In this document: one piece after another, positions 34,806 through 43,788 of the stretch
Numbering within the stretch: position 1 is the stretch's first letter
Layout: the number at the start of each line of letters is the position of its first letter
Assembly: GCA_021828475.1 (NCBI GenBank)
Contig: JAJZIY010000004.1
Location: 53,206 to 117,205, forward strand
Reading direction: 5' to 3'
DNA length: 64,000 nucleotides
Origin: Actinomycetes bacterium
GTDB lineage: Bacteria; Actinomycetota; Acidimicrobiia; Acidimicrobiales; Palsa-688
Notes under the pieces: generated by a model
Database searches by the model: none
What the model was told of the DNA's origin: nothing
What the model saw: only the letters and a program-made list of their open reading frames with translations
Program-made: the position numbers and the translations under genes

Positions 34806-36011
34806 ATGGCCTCGACGGCCGGAGGCACAACCGGGAGCGCGAGGCGCCTGACCGCGCCGCGGTACGGTGCCGATCGCCCGTGGCTCGTGGTGGCCGGTGG
34901 CGGCACCGGTGGCCACCTGTACCCCGGCCTCGCCGTCGCCCGTGAACTGGTCGAGCGCGGTTGCCCGCCGAGCGCGGTGCACTTCGTGGGTGCCCGCCGG
35001 GGCCTGGAGGCCAGGACCCATGCCTTGGAGGGCTTTCCGGCGACGTTGCTGCCGGGCCGGGGCCTCAACCGGTCGCTGTCGGGCGCAGGCCTGGTCGTCA
35101 ACGCCAAGGCTGTAGCGGGAATGTCGGCCGCCGTCGCCCTGGCGGTGCGCCTCTTCGCCAGGTGGCGCCCCGCCGTCGTCATGTCGCTCGGAGGGTACGC
35201 AAGCGCCCCGTGCGTGGCGGCTGCGGTTGCCTGGAGGTGCCCCATCGTGGTCGTCAACGTCGACGCCGTGGCCGGAGCGGTCAACAGGTGGGCGTCGCGG
35301 GTGGCGGCGGCCACGGCCGTCGGCGTGCCCGACGTGGACGTGCCCCGGGCCGTGTTCACGGGCGTGCCTGTAAGGGCATCCCTCGCCGCAGTGGACCGCA
35401 GCGAGGAGGGCCGGCGCGAGGCGAAGCGCCGCCTCGGCCTCGCTGACAGTGCCAGGGTCGTGGCCGTCTCGGGCGGCTCACTGGGCGCGCGCAGTCTCAA
35501 CATGGCCACGCTGGAGCTGGCAGCCATCTGGTCGGGGCGCTCGGATGTGGCGGTACGCCACGTCGTCGGCAGGCGGGACTGGGACGAGCTTCGGGCAACG
35601 GCAGCGGCAGCGGGCCAACTGTGCTACCAGCAGGTGGAGTACGAGGAGGACATGGCGGCCCTCTACTCGGCTGCGGACATCGCCGTCCAGCGGGCGGGGG
35701 CCAACACCGTGGCAGAGCTCGCCCTGGCCGGGGTTCCCTCGGTGCTGGTGCCGCTGCCCGGTTCGCCTGGCGACCACCAGGGCGCCAATGCCCGGACGAT
35801 GGCTGCCGCCGGTGGGGCGGTCGTCGTGGCCGACGGGGACCTCGACGGCTCCTGGTTGGCGACCGAGCTCGACGCCCTGCTTGCCGCCCCTCAGCGGTTG
35901 GCCGATATGGGCAGGGCAGCCGGGTCGTTGGCACGGCCCGGAGCCACGGCCGCAGTGGCGGACCTGGTGCAGCAGCACGCCCGGGCCCCGTTTCCCGCGG
36001 AGTGCCGATGA
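34806..36011 (+). CDS. murG: Lipid II synthase MurG
   Basis: Peripheral membrane glycosyltransferase that adds GlcNAc to lipid I. Two Rossmann-like halves: VVAGGGTGGHLYPGLAVA (N-terminal glycine loop, residues about 29-46), MSLGGYASAPCVAA, then the C-terminal half with AVSGGSLGARSLN, and the UDP-GlcNAc region DIAVQRAGANTVAELALAGVPSVLVPLP. The usual HEQN stretch is replaced by VNVDAVAGAVNRW. A 25-residue N-terminal extension precedes the glycine loop. 401 aa; ATGA overlap with murC. Confidence 0.95.
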   Translation: MASTAGGTTGSARRLTAPRYGADRPWLVVAGGGTGGHLYPGLAVARELVERGCPPSAVHFVGARRGLEARTHALEGFPATLLPGRGLNRSLSGAGLVVNAKAVAGMSAAVALAVRLFARWRPAVVMSLGGYASAPCVAAAVAWRCPIVVVNVDAVAGAVNRWASRVAAATAVGVPDVDVPRAVFTGVPVRASLAAVDRSEEGRREAKRRLGLADSARVVAVSGGSLGARSLNMATLELAAIWSGRSDVAVRHVVGRRDWDELRATAAAAGQLCYQQVEYEEDMAALYSAADIAVQRAGANTVAELALAGVPSVLVPLPGSPGDHQGANARTMAAAGGAVVVADGDLDGSWLATELDALLAAPQRLADMGRAAGSLARPGATAAVADLVQQHARAPFPAECR

Positions 36012-37537
36012 CGGCGGAGCGGGGAGCCGGCGCCGGTGAGGACCGTCCCGTCCCCCGCTGGCCTGCTCGGGATCCCTCCGGGGCCCTGGATCTCTCGGGA
36101 GCACCCCGACGCTTCCACGTGGTCGGGGTGGGAGGCGCCGGCATGAGCGCTCTCGCCAGCATCCTGCTCGCTCTGGGGCACGGTGTCTCCGGCAGCGACC
36201 AGAGGGCTTCTGCCACGCTGGCCCGCCTGGCGGCCGAAGGGGCGGTCGTCCACGTCGGTCACGAAGCCGCCCACCTCGTCGGGGCGGAAGCGGTGACCTT
36301 CTCGACAGCCATCAAGGAATCCAACCCGGAGCTGGTCGAGGCCCGCCGCTCCGGGTTGCCGGCCTATACCCGGGCCGAGCTCATGCAGGCGGTCTGCCGG
36401 CTGAAGCGCACCATCGCCGTGAGCGGCACGCACGGCAAGACGACCACCACGGCCATGCTCGCCGGGGTCATGGAGGCGACCGGCGGTGACCCGTCCTACA
36501 TCGTGGGCGGTGACCTCGTCCGCCCTTGCTCATCCGGTGAGGCGGGTACACGTGAGGGGGGCGCCAGGTGGGGGACCGGCACTTGGCTCGTCGTCGAGGC
36601 GGACGAGTCCGACGGGACCTTCCTGGAGCTCCCAGCCGAGATAGTCGTGGTGACCAGCGTCGCCCCGGACCACCTCGACTACTACCGCACCGAGCGACGG
36701 CTGCGTGCCGCCTTCTCGCGCTTCCTGACCCAAGCGCCCGGGACCAAGGTCGTGTGCGCCGACGACCCCGGTGCGGCCTCGCTCGTACGCGAGCTGGCCG
36801 GGTTGCGCGAGGAGGGCGGCCTGCTCACGTACGGCTCGGCTCCCTGGGCCGACTTACGCATCACCGGCGTGCGTTTCGAGGGCACATCGGCCGGCTTCGA
36901 CCTCGGCGCCCCCGGAGGCAGCCTGGGACGTTTCCAGCTACCGGTCCCGGGCATGCACAACGTGCTCGATGCCGCTGCTGCCGTCGCCGCCGGCATGGCT
37001 GCCGGCGCCACAGCCGACCAGGCGAGGGCTGCGCTCTCGGCGTACCGAGGGGTGAGGCGGCGCTTCGAGCTGCGCGGCGGGCGCGACGGGGTCAGCTTCG
37101 TGGACGACTACGCCCACAACCCCGGCAAGGTCAAAGCGCTCATCGAGGCGGCGCGGGGCACCGGCCTGGGCCGGGTGGTGGCCGTCTTCCAGCCCCATCG
37201 GTACTCTAGGACGGAGGCCCTCTGGCGAGAGCTGGGAGAGGCCCTGTCCGCAGCCGACGAGGTCGTCGTCACGGAGATCTACGGCGCCGGCGAGATGCCG
37301 GTCGACGGCGTTTCCGGCGAGCTGGTCGCAGAGGCCGCCAGGCGCGCACGGCCGGGCCTGCCGGTGGCGTATGTGCCCGGCCAGCGCCACGATCTCCTCC
37401 GGCTCCTGCGCGGGCTGCTACGGCCCGGGGACCTCTGCCTGAGCATCGGCGCCGGGGACATCACCACGCTTGCCGACGAGATGCTGGCGTTGCCCGAGGC
37501 GTCGCTCCCGGACGAACACGAGGAGGGTGCACCATGA
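36008..37537 (+). CDS. murC: UDP-N-acetylmuramate--L-alanine ligase MurC
   Basis: Adds L-Ala to UDP-MurNAc. ATG 36008 overlaps the murG stop and leads to 509 aa; the frame is open further upstream inside murG and should not be used. After about 34 variable residues comes FHVVGVGGAGMSALASI (UDP-binding loop), then SGTHGKTTTTAML (ATP loop), VVEADESDGTFL, APDHLDYY, HNVLDAAAAVA, SFVDDYAHNPGKVKAL and FQPHRYSRT. It is followed by ftsQ with a 4-base overlap; the common fusion or neighbour murB is not present. Confidence 0.95.
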   Translation: MTAERGAGAGEDRPVPRWPARDPSGALDLSGAPRRFHVVGVGGAGMSALASILLALGHGVSGSDQRASATLARLAAEGAVVHVGHEAAHLVGAEAVTFSTAIKESNPELVEARRSGLPAYTRAELMQAVCRLKRTIAVSGTHGKTTTTAMLAGVMEATGGDPSYIVGGDLVRPCSSGEAGTREGGARWGTGTWLVVEADESDGTFLELPAEIVVVTSVAPDHLDYYRTERRLRAAFSRFLTQAPGTKVVCADDPGAASLVRELAGLREEGGLLTYGSAPWADLRITGVRFEGTSAGFDLGAPGGSLGRFQLPVPGMHNVLDAAAAVAAGMAAGATADQARAALSAYRGVRRRFELRGGRDGVSFVDDYAHNPGKVKALIEAARGTGLGRVVAVFQPHRYSRTEALWRELGEALSAADEVVVTEIYGAGEMPVDGVSGELVAEAARRARPGLPVAYVPGQRHDLLRLLRGLLRPGDLCLSIGAGDITTLADEMLALPEASLPDEHEEGAP

Positions 37538-38670
37538 ACAGGACACTGCCGCCGCCGCCCGCCAGGCCGGCGCAGCGGCCATCGTCTGCGCGCCGCCCCG
37601 TAACAGGGACCGCGGCGCCCACAGCGCCAGCGCGAGCGCCCATCCCGCCGCCGCCGTGGGGCCCGTTGCACCGTGCCTCCGAAGCGGGACCTGCACCGCT
37701 GCGCCGACCGGCGCCCGGTCGCCGCGAACGGGCCTCGGCCCAACGGGTGTCGCGCCGCGAACGGGCCTCGGCCCAACGGGTGTCGCGCCGCGAACGGGCC
37801 TCGGCCCAACGGGTGTCGAAGGGGGCGCGGGCTTCGCGGGACGAGGCGCCCGGGCGTGGTAGCCGCATCCCGGTCGACCCGCGCTTCAGGCGCCGTTGGG
37901 TCGAGGCCAGGCGCCAGGAGGGCCGCCGCCGCCTGAAGGTGCTCCTCGCCGGAGCCGGCTCGCTTGCCCTCGTCGGCCTCGGGTACGCGGCCCTGCACTC
38001 GTCGATCTTCGCCGTGAAGGACGTCGTCGTCATCGGGGCCCACCGGACCCCGGTCGCCCAGCTGGAGGAGGCGGCGGGCATTCTGGTCCCTGGCGGGGGG
38101 CGCCAGCTGATGGTGGACGCCGGTTCGGCTGCATCCGTGCGCGCCGTGGAGGCCCTCCCGTGGGTCGACACCGTCAGCTTCCGCAAGCAGTGGCCTTGGA
38201 CCGTGGTCGTCAGGGTCACCGAACGCACACCCGTCGCAGTCGTGCAGGGGGCCGCCGGTGCTTCTGACATCGTCGACGCGACGGGTCGGTCGCTGGAGGA
38301 GGTGCCGGCGGGTGAACCGGTGCCAGCACTCCCAGTGATCAAGGGAGCGCTCCAAGCGGCTCCGGGCCATCACGTATTGCCGGGTCGGGGTATGCCCAGT
38401 GGGCAACTCGGCACGCTGCTCGCCTCAGCAGCGGCAGCGGCACGGGTACCCACCCTGACCGGGGTGCAACTGGCTTGGTCAGCGACGCAGGGCTTGGTGG
38501 CGCACGCCGGTGGGTGGCCGGCAACGGTGGTGCTGGGAAATGCCAGCCAGGCAGCAGAAAAGTTCGCTGTCCTGCAGGAACTGGCCTCGACGGCACCCTT
38601 GGCGCAGTACTCCCAGGTGGACCTCACCGTGCCCGGGCACCCAGCCCTCACACCTCTCCAGAGGCCGTGA
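37534..38670 (+). CDS. ftsQ: Division protein FtsQ with repeat-bearing cytoplasmic tail
   Basis: Bitopic divisome scaffold. Its 378 residues divide into a long cytoplasmic tail (1-130) rich in Pro/Ala/Arg, one helix at about 133-153 (VLLAGAGSLALVGLGYAAL), a POTRA domain beginning FAVKDVVVIGAHRTPVAQLEEAAG, and the FtsQ beta domain (WVDTVSFRKQWPWTVVVRVTERTPVAVV). The tail contains three perfect copies of RRERASAQRVS encoded by a 33-base tandem repeat, giving a strongly basic patch. Most FtsQ tails are shorter. Overlaps murC by 4 bases. Confidence 0.93.
   Translation: MNRTLPPPPARPAQRPSSARRPVTGTAAPTAPARAPIPPPPWGPLHRASEAGPAPLRRPAPGRRERASAQRVSRRERASAQRVSRRERASAQRVSKGARASRDEAPGRGSRIPVDPRFRRRWVEARRQEGRRRLKVLLAGAGSLALVGLGYAALHSSIFAVKDVVVIGAHRTPVAQLEEAAGILVPGGGRQLMVDAGSAASVRAVEALPWVDTVSFRKQWPWTVVVRVTERTPVAVVQGAAGASDIVDATGRSLEEVPAGEPVPALPVIKGALQAAPGHHVLPGRGMPSGQLGTLLASAAAAARVPTLTGVQLAWSATQGLVAHAGGWPATVVLGNASQAAEKFAVLQELASTAPLAQYSQVDLTVPGHPALTPLQRP
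37720..37818 (+). repeat. Three perfect 33-base tandem repeats within ftsQ
   Basis: Units at 37720-37752, 37753-37785 and 37786-37818 are identical and start CGCCGCGAACGGG. Being a multiple of three, copy-number change keeps the frame and lengthens or shortens the cytoplasmic tail by 11 residues. Confidence 0.95.
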
Positions 38671-38684
38671 ACGACGAAGCGCGC

Positions 38685-38760
38685 CACTTGATAGCCAAGT
38701 GACGGCCGGGCTAACGTCTGTTCAACTGTCCGTAGAGCTTGAGCAACTCTAAATCTCAAG
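38685..38760. promoter_or_regulatory. Two inverted repeats in the ftsQ-ftsZ gap
   Basis: CACTTG/CAAGTG (38685-38690 and 38696-38701) and CTTGAG/CTCAAG (38738-38743 and 38755-38760) lie in the 163-base gap. The region around the second repeat is the most AT-rich of the neighbourhood and probably holds a dedicated ftsZ promoter, although I cannot fix -35 and -10 boxes. Neither repeat is followed by a T-run. Confidence 0.4.
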
Positions 38761-38833
38761 TTTAGGTCAAGGGTCGCGGCCGGTGCAAGGTCTTACCGGC
38801 CCCCTTGGCTGCCCATAACCAGAGGAAGGTGCG

Positions 38834-39940
38834 ATGGCTGCTCCGGCGCAAAATTACATAGCCGTCATCAAGGTGGTCGGGATCGGCGGTGGTGGGGTCA
38901 ATGCCGTCAACCGGATGATCGATGCCGGCTTGAAGGGCGTGGAGTTCATCGCGATCAACACCGACGCCCAGGCCTTGCTGATGAGCGACGCAGACGTGAA
39001 GCTCGACATAGGCCGCCAGTTGACGCGCGGCCTGGGTGCAGGTAGCGATCCCGACGTGGGCCGGGCGGCGGCAGAGGAGCACCGCGACGAGATCGAAGAG
39101 GTGCTCAAGGGCGCGGACATGGTCTTCATCACGGCCGGTAAGGGTGGCGGGACCGGCACCGGCGGAGCGCCCGTGGTGGCCGAGGTGGCCAAGGCCGCCG
39201 GAGCGCTGACCATCGGGGTGGTGACCCGGCCGTTCTCGTTCGAGGGCCGCCGTCGTGCTGTGCAGGCCGAGCAGGGTATACAGCACCTGAAGGAGAAGGT
39301 GGACACCCTCATCGTCATCCCCAACGACCGGTTGCTGGCTGTGTCGAGCAACAAGACGACGATGGTGGGTGCCTTCAGGATGGCCGACGAGGTGCTCTTG
39401 CACGGTGTCCAGGGGATCACGGATCTGATCACCACCCCCGGCCTGATCAACACGGACTTCGCGGACGTCAAGATGATCATGAGCAATGCCGGGACAGCCA
39501 TCATGGGGATCGGTTCGGCGACGGGTGACGGGCGGGCGACCACGGCGGCCAAGATGGCGATCACCTCGCCGCTGCTCGAGGCCTCGATCGAGGGAGCGCG
39601 GGGCATCCTGCTCAACATCGCAGGTGGCCACGACCTCGGCCTGTTCGAGGTCAACGAGGCAGCCGAGATCATCCACTCCGCTGCCCACCCGGACGCCAAC
39701 ATCATCTTCGGCCAGGTCATCGACGAGGACATGGGCGACGAGGTGCGGGTCACCGTCATCGCCGCCGGCTTCGACCGTTTCGATGCACCGGTGGAGCCGG
39801 CACAGGGGCCCGCCCAGGCATCCGCAGCCAAGGCCTCGCGCCGGGGTCTGGGCCTGCTCGATGCGGAGAGCGAGCTAGCAGCGGCGGGTCTTGGCTTCGG
39901 CGACGAGGACGACTTCGACGTCCCGCCGTTCCTCAAGTAA
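38834..39940 (+). CDS. ftsZ: Cell division GTPase FtsZ
   Basis: Tubulin-like GTPase forming the Z-ring. 368 aa from ATG 38834 with AGAGGAAGG upstream. [17 protein letters not shown] opens the nucleotide site; the tubulin signature is [16 protein letters not shown]; the T7 loop [22 protein letters not shown] supplies catalytic Asp residues. A short linker of about 40 residues ends in the conserved tail [10 protein letters not shown], the site for FtsZ partners such as SepF, which is encoded 1.5 kb downstream. No ftsA is present, as usual in actinomycetes, where SepF tethers the ring. Confidence 0.98.
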   Translation: MAAPAQNYIAVIKVVGIGGGGVNAVNRMIDAGLKGVEFIAINTDAQALLMSDADVKLDIGRQLTRGLGAGSDPDVGRAAAEEHRDEIEEVLKGADMVFITAGKGGGTGTGGAPVVAEVAKAAGALTIGVVTRPFSFEGRRRAVQAEQGIQHLKEKVDTLIVIPNDRLLAVSSNKTTMVGAFRMADEVLLHGVQGITDLITTPGLINTDFADVKMIMSNAGTAIMGIGSATGDGRATTAAKMAITSPLLEASIEGARGILLNIAGGHDLGLFEVNEAAEIIHSAAHPDANIIFGQVIDEDMGDEVRVTVIAAGFDRFDAPVEPAQGPAQASAAKASRRGLGLLDAESELAAAGLGFGDEDDFDVPPFLK

Positions 39941-40060
39941 TGGGGCAGTCCGGCTCGACCCGGACCGAGGCCGGACGCCAGGGGCGCCCGCCGGTACGGA
40001 GCCGTCGCCACAGGGCGGGCCGTTTCGCGCCATCGCCCGTCGTCACCTTCTAACCCGGGC

Positions 40061-40735
40061 GTGCTCGATGTGCCCCGCGATGGGTGGCGGGTCGAACTAC
40101 CCGGCGATGTGCACATGGTTGCCGGGGACAGAAGGGCCGGGGACTACTCCTCGCGCGGCGGCTGGGCGCCGCGCTCCGGCGTCAGCTGGCTCCGCCAGGT
40201 CCACGGGGCCAGGGCCCTCGTCGTCGCCAACCCGGGCGAGCACGCCGGGGAGCAGGCGGACGCGCTCGTCACGGCTGTTCCCGGCGCCGTCCTGCTCGTG
40301 CGCACGGCTGACTGCGCGCCGATCGGCCTGGCGAGTGCCGAGGGTGTGGCAGCGGCTGTGCACGCTGGATGGCGCGGCCTGGTCGCCGGCGTGGTCGACG
40401 AAGCTGTCGACCTCATGCGTGCCCTCGGTGCGGGCAGCGTCTTCGCTGCGCTGGGCCCGTGCGTCCACCCGCACGGCTACGAGTTCTCGCCTGCCGACAT
40501 CGACGCCGTCGCCCGGCGCCTGGGTGACGGCGTGCGGGGCGTGGCGGCTACGGGCCGACCGGCGCTGGACATGCCGGCCGCGGTGGCTGCCGCTCTGTCT
40601 GCCTGCGGGGCCCAACTGGTGGCCCGCTCGCCGGTGTGCACGCACTGTTCGGACGAGCACTGGTCCTGGCGGGCGCGTCGTGACGCCGGCCGCCAGGGCA
40701 CGGCAGTCTGGGTCGGGGACCTGCCCCATGGCTGA
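40061..40735 (+). CDS. pgeF: PgeF/YfiH-family protein (laccase-domain, purine nucleoside or peptidoglycan editing)
   Basis: A 224-residue single-domain protein of the multicopper-polyphenol-oxidase-like family. Family members act on purine nucleosides, and E. coli YfiH has been linked to editing of wrongly made muropeptide precursors. The zinc/active-site motifs are all present: WLRQVHGARAL, VRTADCAPIGLA, AAVHAGWRGLVAGVV and, near the end, SPVCTHCSDEHWSWR. Start GTG 40061 has no clear ribosome site. It overlaps yggS by 8 bases; position between ftsZ and yggS is standard in actinomycetes. Confidence 0.9.
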   Translation: MLDVPRDGWRVELPGDVHMVAGDRRAGDYSSRGGWAPRSGVSWLRQVHGARALVVANPGEHAGEQADALVTAVPGAVLLVRTADCAPIGLASAEGVAAAVHAGWRGLVAGVVDEAVDLMRALGAGSVFAALGPCVHPHGYEFSPADIDAVARRLGDGVRGVAATGRPALDMPAAVAAALSACGAQLVARSPVCTHCSDEHWSWRARRDAGRQGTAVWVGDLPHG

Positions 40736-41411
40736 GAGAACGGCCGAGACGGTGCAAAGCCGGCTGGAGGTGGTCAGGGGGCGCCTGGCGGTTGCGGCTC
40801 CCGACCCCGCCAGGGTCAGCATCGTCGCGGTCACGAAGGGCTTCGGCCCCGAGGCGGTCGAGGCGGCTGTCGCGGCTGGCCTGGCCGACATCGGTGAGAA
40901 CTACGCGGACGAACTGGAGGCCAAGGCGGCCGGCGCTCCAGAGGGAGTTCGCTGGCACTTCCTCGGGGCTCCCCAGCGCAACAAGTTGGGCCGGCTGGCG
41001 CCCCTGATCTGTCTGTGGCACGGCCTGGACAGTGAGCCGGCAGCGCTGGCGCTCGGCAGGCGCCGCCCCGGGGCGTCGGTGCTCGTGCAGGTCAACCTGG
41101 CTCCTGGCGCCGGTCGCCGAGGCGTGCAGCCGGGGGACGCAGAGGGACTGGTACGGGCGGCGTCGTGCGCCGGGCTCGAAGTTCGGGGCCTCATGGCCGT
41201 CGCACGGCCGGGAGCTGACCGGCCCGAGCTGGCGGAGGGTTTCCGCTCGGTAGCGGTTGCCGCCGGCCGCCTCGGCCTGGCCGAGCTGTCCATGGGCATG
41301 AGCGACGACTACGAGGTCGCGGTGGCCGAGGGTGCCACCATCGTGCGATTGGGCCGGGCGCTCTTCGGCGAACGACCAGAGATGACCCGTGGCGGCATAC
41401 CGCCACGCTAG
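40728..41411 (+). CDS. PLP homeostasis protein YggS
   Basis: Cytoplasmic pyridoxal-phosphate-binding protein of the YggS/PLPBP family (227 aa), which buffers PLP and affects amino-acid pools; no enzymatic reaction is known. Fold-type III barrel with the PLP Lys in VSIVAVTKGF (residue about 37), then IGENYADELEAK, WHFLGAPQRNK and HGLDS, MAVARPGAD, LSMGMSDDYEVAVAEGATIVRLGRALFG, which carries the phosphate loop. ATG 40728 lies 8 bases inside pgeF. The long open frame upstream is a shadow. Confidence 0.93.
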   Translation: MAERTAETVQSRLEVVRGRLAVAAPDPARVSIVAVTKGFGPEAVEAAVAAGLADIGENYADELEAKAAGAPEGVRWHFLGAPQRNKLGRLAPLICLWHGLDSEPAALALGRRRPGASVLVQVNLAPGAGRRGVQPGDAEGLVRAASCAGLEVRGLMAVARPGADRPELAEGFRSVAVAAGRLGLAELSMGMSDDYEVAVAEGATIVRLGRALFGERPEMTRGGIPPR

Positions 41412-41433
41412 GCTTGTCACAAGGAGGGCACTC

Positions 41434-42027
41434 ATGCCGGGTACAGGCAAAAAGGTATTGATGTGGCTGGGTTTGGCCGACGCAGACGAGTACGACGACT
41501 ACGAGGCGTACGAGGACGCCGCAGCCCCCGCCGCAGCCGGTCCGCCGCCGGCGCCAGCGCCGGCACCAGCGCGCCGTCCCGCCGAGGTGCTGGAGCCGGT
41601 CCCGGCAAGCCAGGCCTCCCCGGCAGTGCGCACCCTGCCGCGTGACGGCCAGGACGGGGGCGCCCCCATCAACCTGCGCGCCGCCGCCCCTGCCCCTCTG
41701 CGCACGGTGCCCGCGGCCGTGGCCGCCCCTGTCAACCCCTTCCAGGCGCTGGCGGCCAAGGTGCACGTGGCAGCGCCATCGGAGTTCGCCGACGCCCAGG
41801 AGATAGCCGACCGCTTCCGCAGCGGCCAGCCGGTGATCGTCAACCTGGGCAACGCCTACAGGGAGCTGGCGCACCGGATGATCGACTTCTGCAGCGGTGT
41901 CGCGTACGCCCTGGGGGGGAGCATGGACAAGGTGGCCGACAAGGTGTTCCTCATGACGCCGAGCAACGTCGAGCTCTCGGCCGAGGAGAAGCGGCGCTTG
42001 CAGGAGCGCGGGCTCTACCGTTCGTGA
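41434..42027 (+). CDS. sepF: Cell division protein SepF
   Basis: Membrane-binding protein that anchors and bundles FtsZ. ATG 41434 has an excellent site (AAGGAGGG, 41421-41428). The N-terminus KKVLMWLGLAD is the membrane-binding amphipathic helix; an acidic Asp/Glu/Tyr stretch and a Pro/Ala linker (residues about 20-110) follow; the C-terminal 80 residues are the SepF core with SEFADAQEIADRF, VIVNLGNAYRELAHRMIDFCSGVAYAL and DKVFLMTPSNVEL. 197 aa. Context between yggS and yggT is canonical. Confidence 0.95.
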   Translation: MPGTGKKVLMWLGLADADEYDDYEAYEDAAAPAAAGPPPAPAPAPARRPAEVLEPVPASQASPAVRTLPRDGQDGGAPINLRAAAPAPLRTVPAAVAAPVNPFQALAAKVHVAAPSEFADAQEIADRFRSGQPVIVNLGNAYRELAHRMIDFCSGVAYALGGSMDKVADKVFLMTPSNVELSAEEKRRLQERGLYRS

Positions 42028-42065
42028 GCGTGCCGTCTGAGTGCGCGGCGAGGAGGTACTGAAGC

Positions 42066-42335
42066 GTGTCGTACTGGGTTCATCACCCGCTCTACACGCT
42101 GGGCATGGTCTACCTGCTCCTCGTGGTCCTGCGCATGGTGTTCACGTGGTTCCCCCTCGAGCCCGGCACGCCGGCGGCGAAGGTGTTCCACTACCTCTAC
42201 GTACTGACGGAGCCGTACCTTGCGCCCTTCCGCAAGGTTGTGCCACCGATCGGTTCTTTCGACGTTTCCTTCATAATCGCTTTCATAGTTCTTTATGTCG
42301 TGGTCTCCTATCTCTTGAGCCTGGTGAGGATCTGA
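42066..42335 (+). CDS. YggT-family membrane protein
   Basis: An 89-residue protein with two hydrophobic helices (LYTLGMVYLLLVVLRMVFTWF and FIIAFIVLYVVVSYLLSL) separated by a short loop with PYLAPFRKVVPPIG, the conserved YggT signature. The role is not established; the gene travels with sepF and divIVA and has been linked to osmotic stress and FtsZ-ring or chromosome positioning in other bacteria. Start GTG 42066 follows GAGGAGG. Confidence 0.9.
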   Translation: MSYWVHHPLYTLGMVYLLLVVLRMVFTWFPLEPGTPAAKVFHYLYVLTEPYLAPFRKVVPPIGSFDVSFIIAFIVLYVVVSYLLSLVRI

Positions 42336-42517
42336 GGCGACCGGGCGCCGCGAGCCGGCCGTGTTCAACGGTCTTGGAGGAGGCGGGCCCCACGGTTTGA
42401 GCCCGGCGGTAGGCCTAGGATTTCTGGAGTTCACGCAAGCCGGTGCGCCGGTCCCCGGGAGGCGTCCGGTCGCCCGACGACCAGGTAGGGGATACCGGGA
42501 GCCAGGGGTGCCCGGTG

Positions 42518-42524
42518 TTAGCAT
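42518..42524 (+). promoter_or_regulatory. -10-like box immediately before divIVA
   Basis: TTAGCAT ends six bases before the divIVA ATG (42531), and no ribosome site is present, which suggests a leaderless message with transcription starting at the ATG. No convincing -35 box is seen. Confidence 0.4.
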
Positions 42525-42530
42525 GCCCAC

Positions 42531-43595
42531 ATGGAGTTGACCCCCAAGGTCTTCCGCGACGTGCAGTTCCGCGAAAAGCTGCGTGGCGGTTACCATCCCG
42601 AAGACGTCGACGAGTTCCTCGAGCAGGCGGCGGTCGCCACCGAGGCTCTCCTCGAGCGGGCCCGCCAGGCGTCAGAGCGGGCACAGCGGGCCGAGCAGGC
42701 GGCGACGGACGCCACGGCGACCGACGAGGCACTCAAGCGGATGTTGCTCATGGCGCAGAAGACCGCCGACCAGGCGGTGCGCGAAGCGCGTGAGGAGGCT
42801 GATCGCCATCGCGCCGATGCCCGGCGCCAGGCGGATGCGCTCATCGTCGACGCCGAGGAGCGGGGGCGGCGAGCTTACGAGAGCGCGATAGCCGAGGGAC
42901 GGGCCATGCTCGGGCGCCTCGACGACGCCGTGAAGCAGCGCCAGTCGGAGGTGGAGGCCCTGAAGGCGTGGGTCGACATGCACAAGGCTCACCTGCTGAC
43001 GGCGCTGAGGGACGCGCAGGCCATGGTGGAGAGTGCCGGGCTCGTCAGCGAGCCGCCTGCAGCAGGCATGCCGCCGGGCGCCACCGTGGCGGCCGCGCCG
43101 GCGGTCAAGGTTGAGCAGCCACCTGCCGACGTCGCCGAAGCCGAGCTGGACCGCACGGGCCCAGTCCTGCCTGAGCAGGAGCCGGCCGTGCCAGTCGAGG
43201 TGCAACAGCCCTCGACGCCTTCGCCTACCGGTGCCGACGAAGTTCCGCCCGCCACCGCCGGAGCCCCGAGCCTTTTCGAGGGCGGCGGCGCGGAGACGGA
43301 GGGTGAACCGCTGCCGGTGGACAACGGTCAGTGGGGCTCGCGCTACCTCGACGAGCTGCATGCGGCAAGGGAGGAGGCTGGCCAGACGGAGCCGGCGGCG
43401 GGTGGTCCTGCTCCATCGGCGGTGGGCGCGCCGCCTGAGGCGCACGGACAGCCGGAACACCAGGCAGCTGCCGGGCAGGGCGGCGAAGAGGGTGGGGACA
43501 CAGTGGCCTTCGACGAGCGGGCACTCGACAGTTTCTTCAGTGATCAGGACCTCGGCGACGACCGAGGCCTGGGACGCTTCCGGCGCCGCCAGTAG
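42531..43595 (+). CDS. divIVA: DivIVA/Wag31-like polar growth protein
   Basis: Coiled-coil scaffold that gathers at curved membrane (poles and septa) and directs wall growth. The N-terminal lipid-binding domain is canonical: LTPKVFRDVQFREKLRGGYHPEDVDEFLE. Residues about 35-165 are a long Ala/Glu/Arg coiled coil (RARQASERAQRAEQAA, ADQAVREAREEADRHRADAR). The remaining ~185 residues are an acidic Pro/Ala/Glu-rich tail ending in a DSFFSDQDLGDDRG segment and a basic FRRRQ. 354 aa, longer than many homologues because of this tail. Ends the division block. Confidence 0.93.
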   Translation: MELTPKVFRDVQFREKLRGGYHPEDVDEFLEQAAVATEALLERARQASERAQRAEQAATDATATDEALKRMLLMAQKTADQAVREAREEADRHRADARRQADALIVDAEERGRRAYESAIAEGRAMLGRLDDAVKQRQSEVEALKAWVDMHKAHLLTALRDAQAMVESAGLVSEPPAAGMPPGATVAAAPAVKVEQPPADVAEAELDRTGPVLPEQEPAVPVEVQQPSTPSPTGADEVPPATAGAPSLFEGGGAETEGEPLPVDNGQWGSRYLDELHAAREEAGQTEPAAGGPAPSAVGAPPEAHGQPEHQAAAGQGGEEGGDTVAFDERALDSFFSDQDLGDDRGLGRFRRRQ

Positions 43596-43788
43596 TGCCC
43601 CGGCGGGCGGGCGCGCTCTGAGCGCGCGCGTCGGGACCTCCGCTCCGTCATCTACGAACCGGCTGGTACGCTGCGCCCCGAGGCGCTACGGGGCCGGCTC
43701 GGACAGCCGGGAATGTGGGAGGCGGTCCGGTTGTTGAGTTGTCAGCCATGGTAGGCTTCCCCGCTCCGTGGAAGGGTAAGGTGCCACG

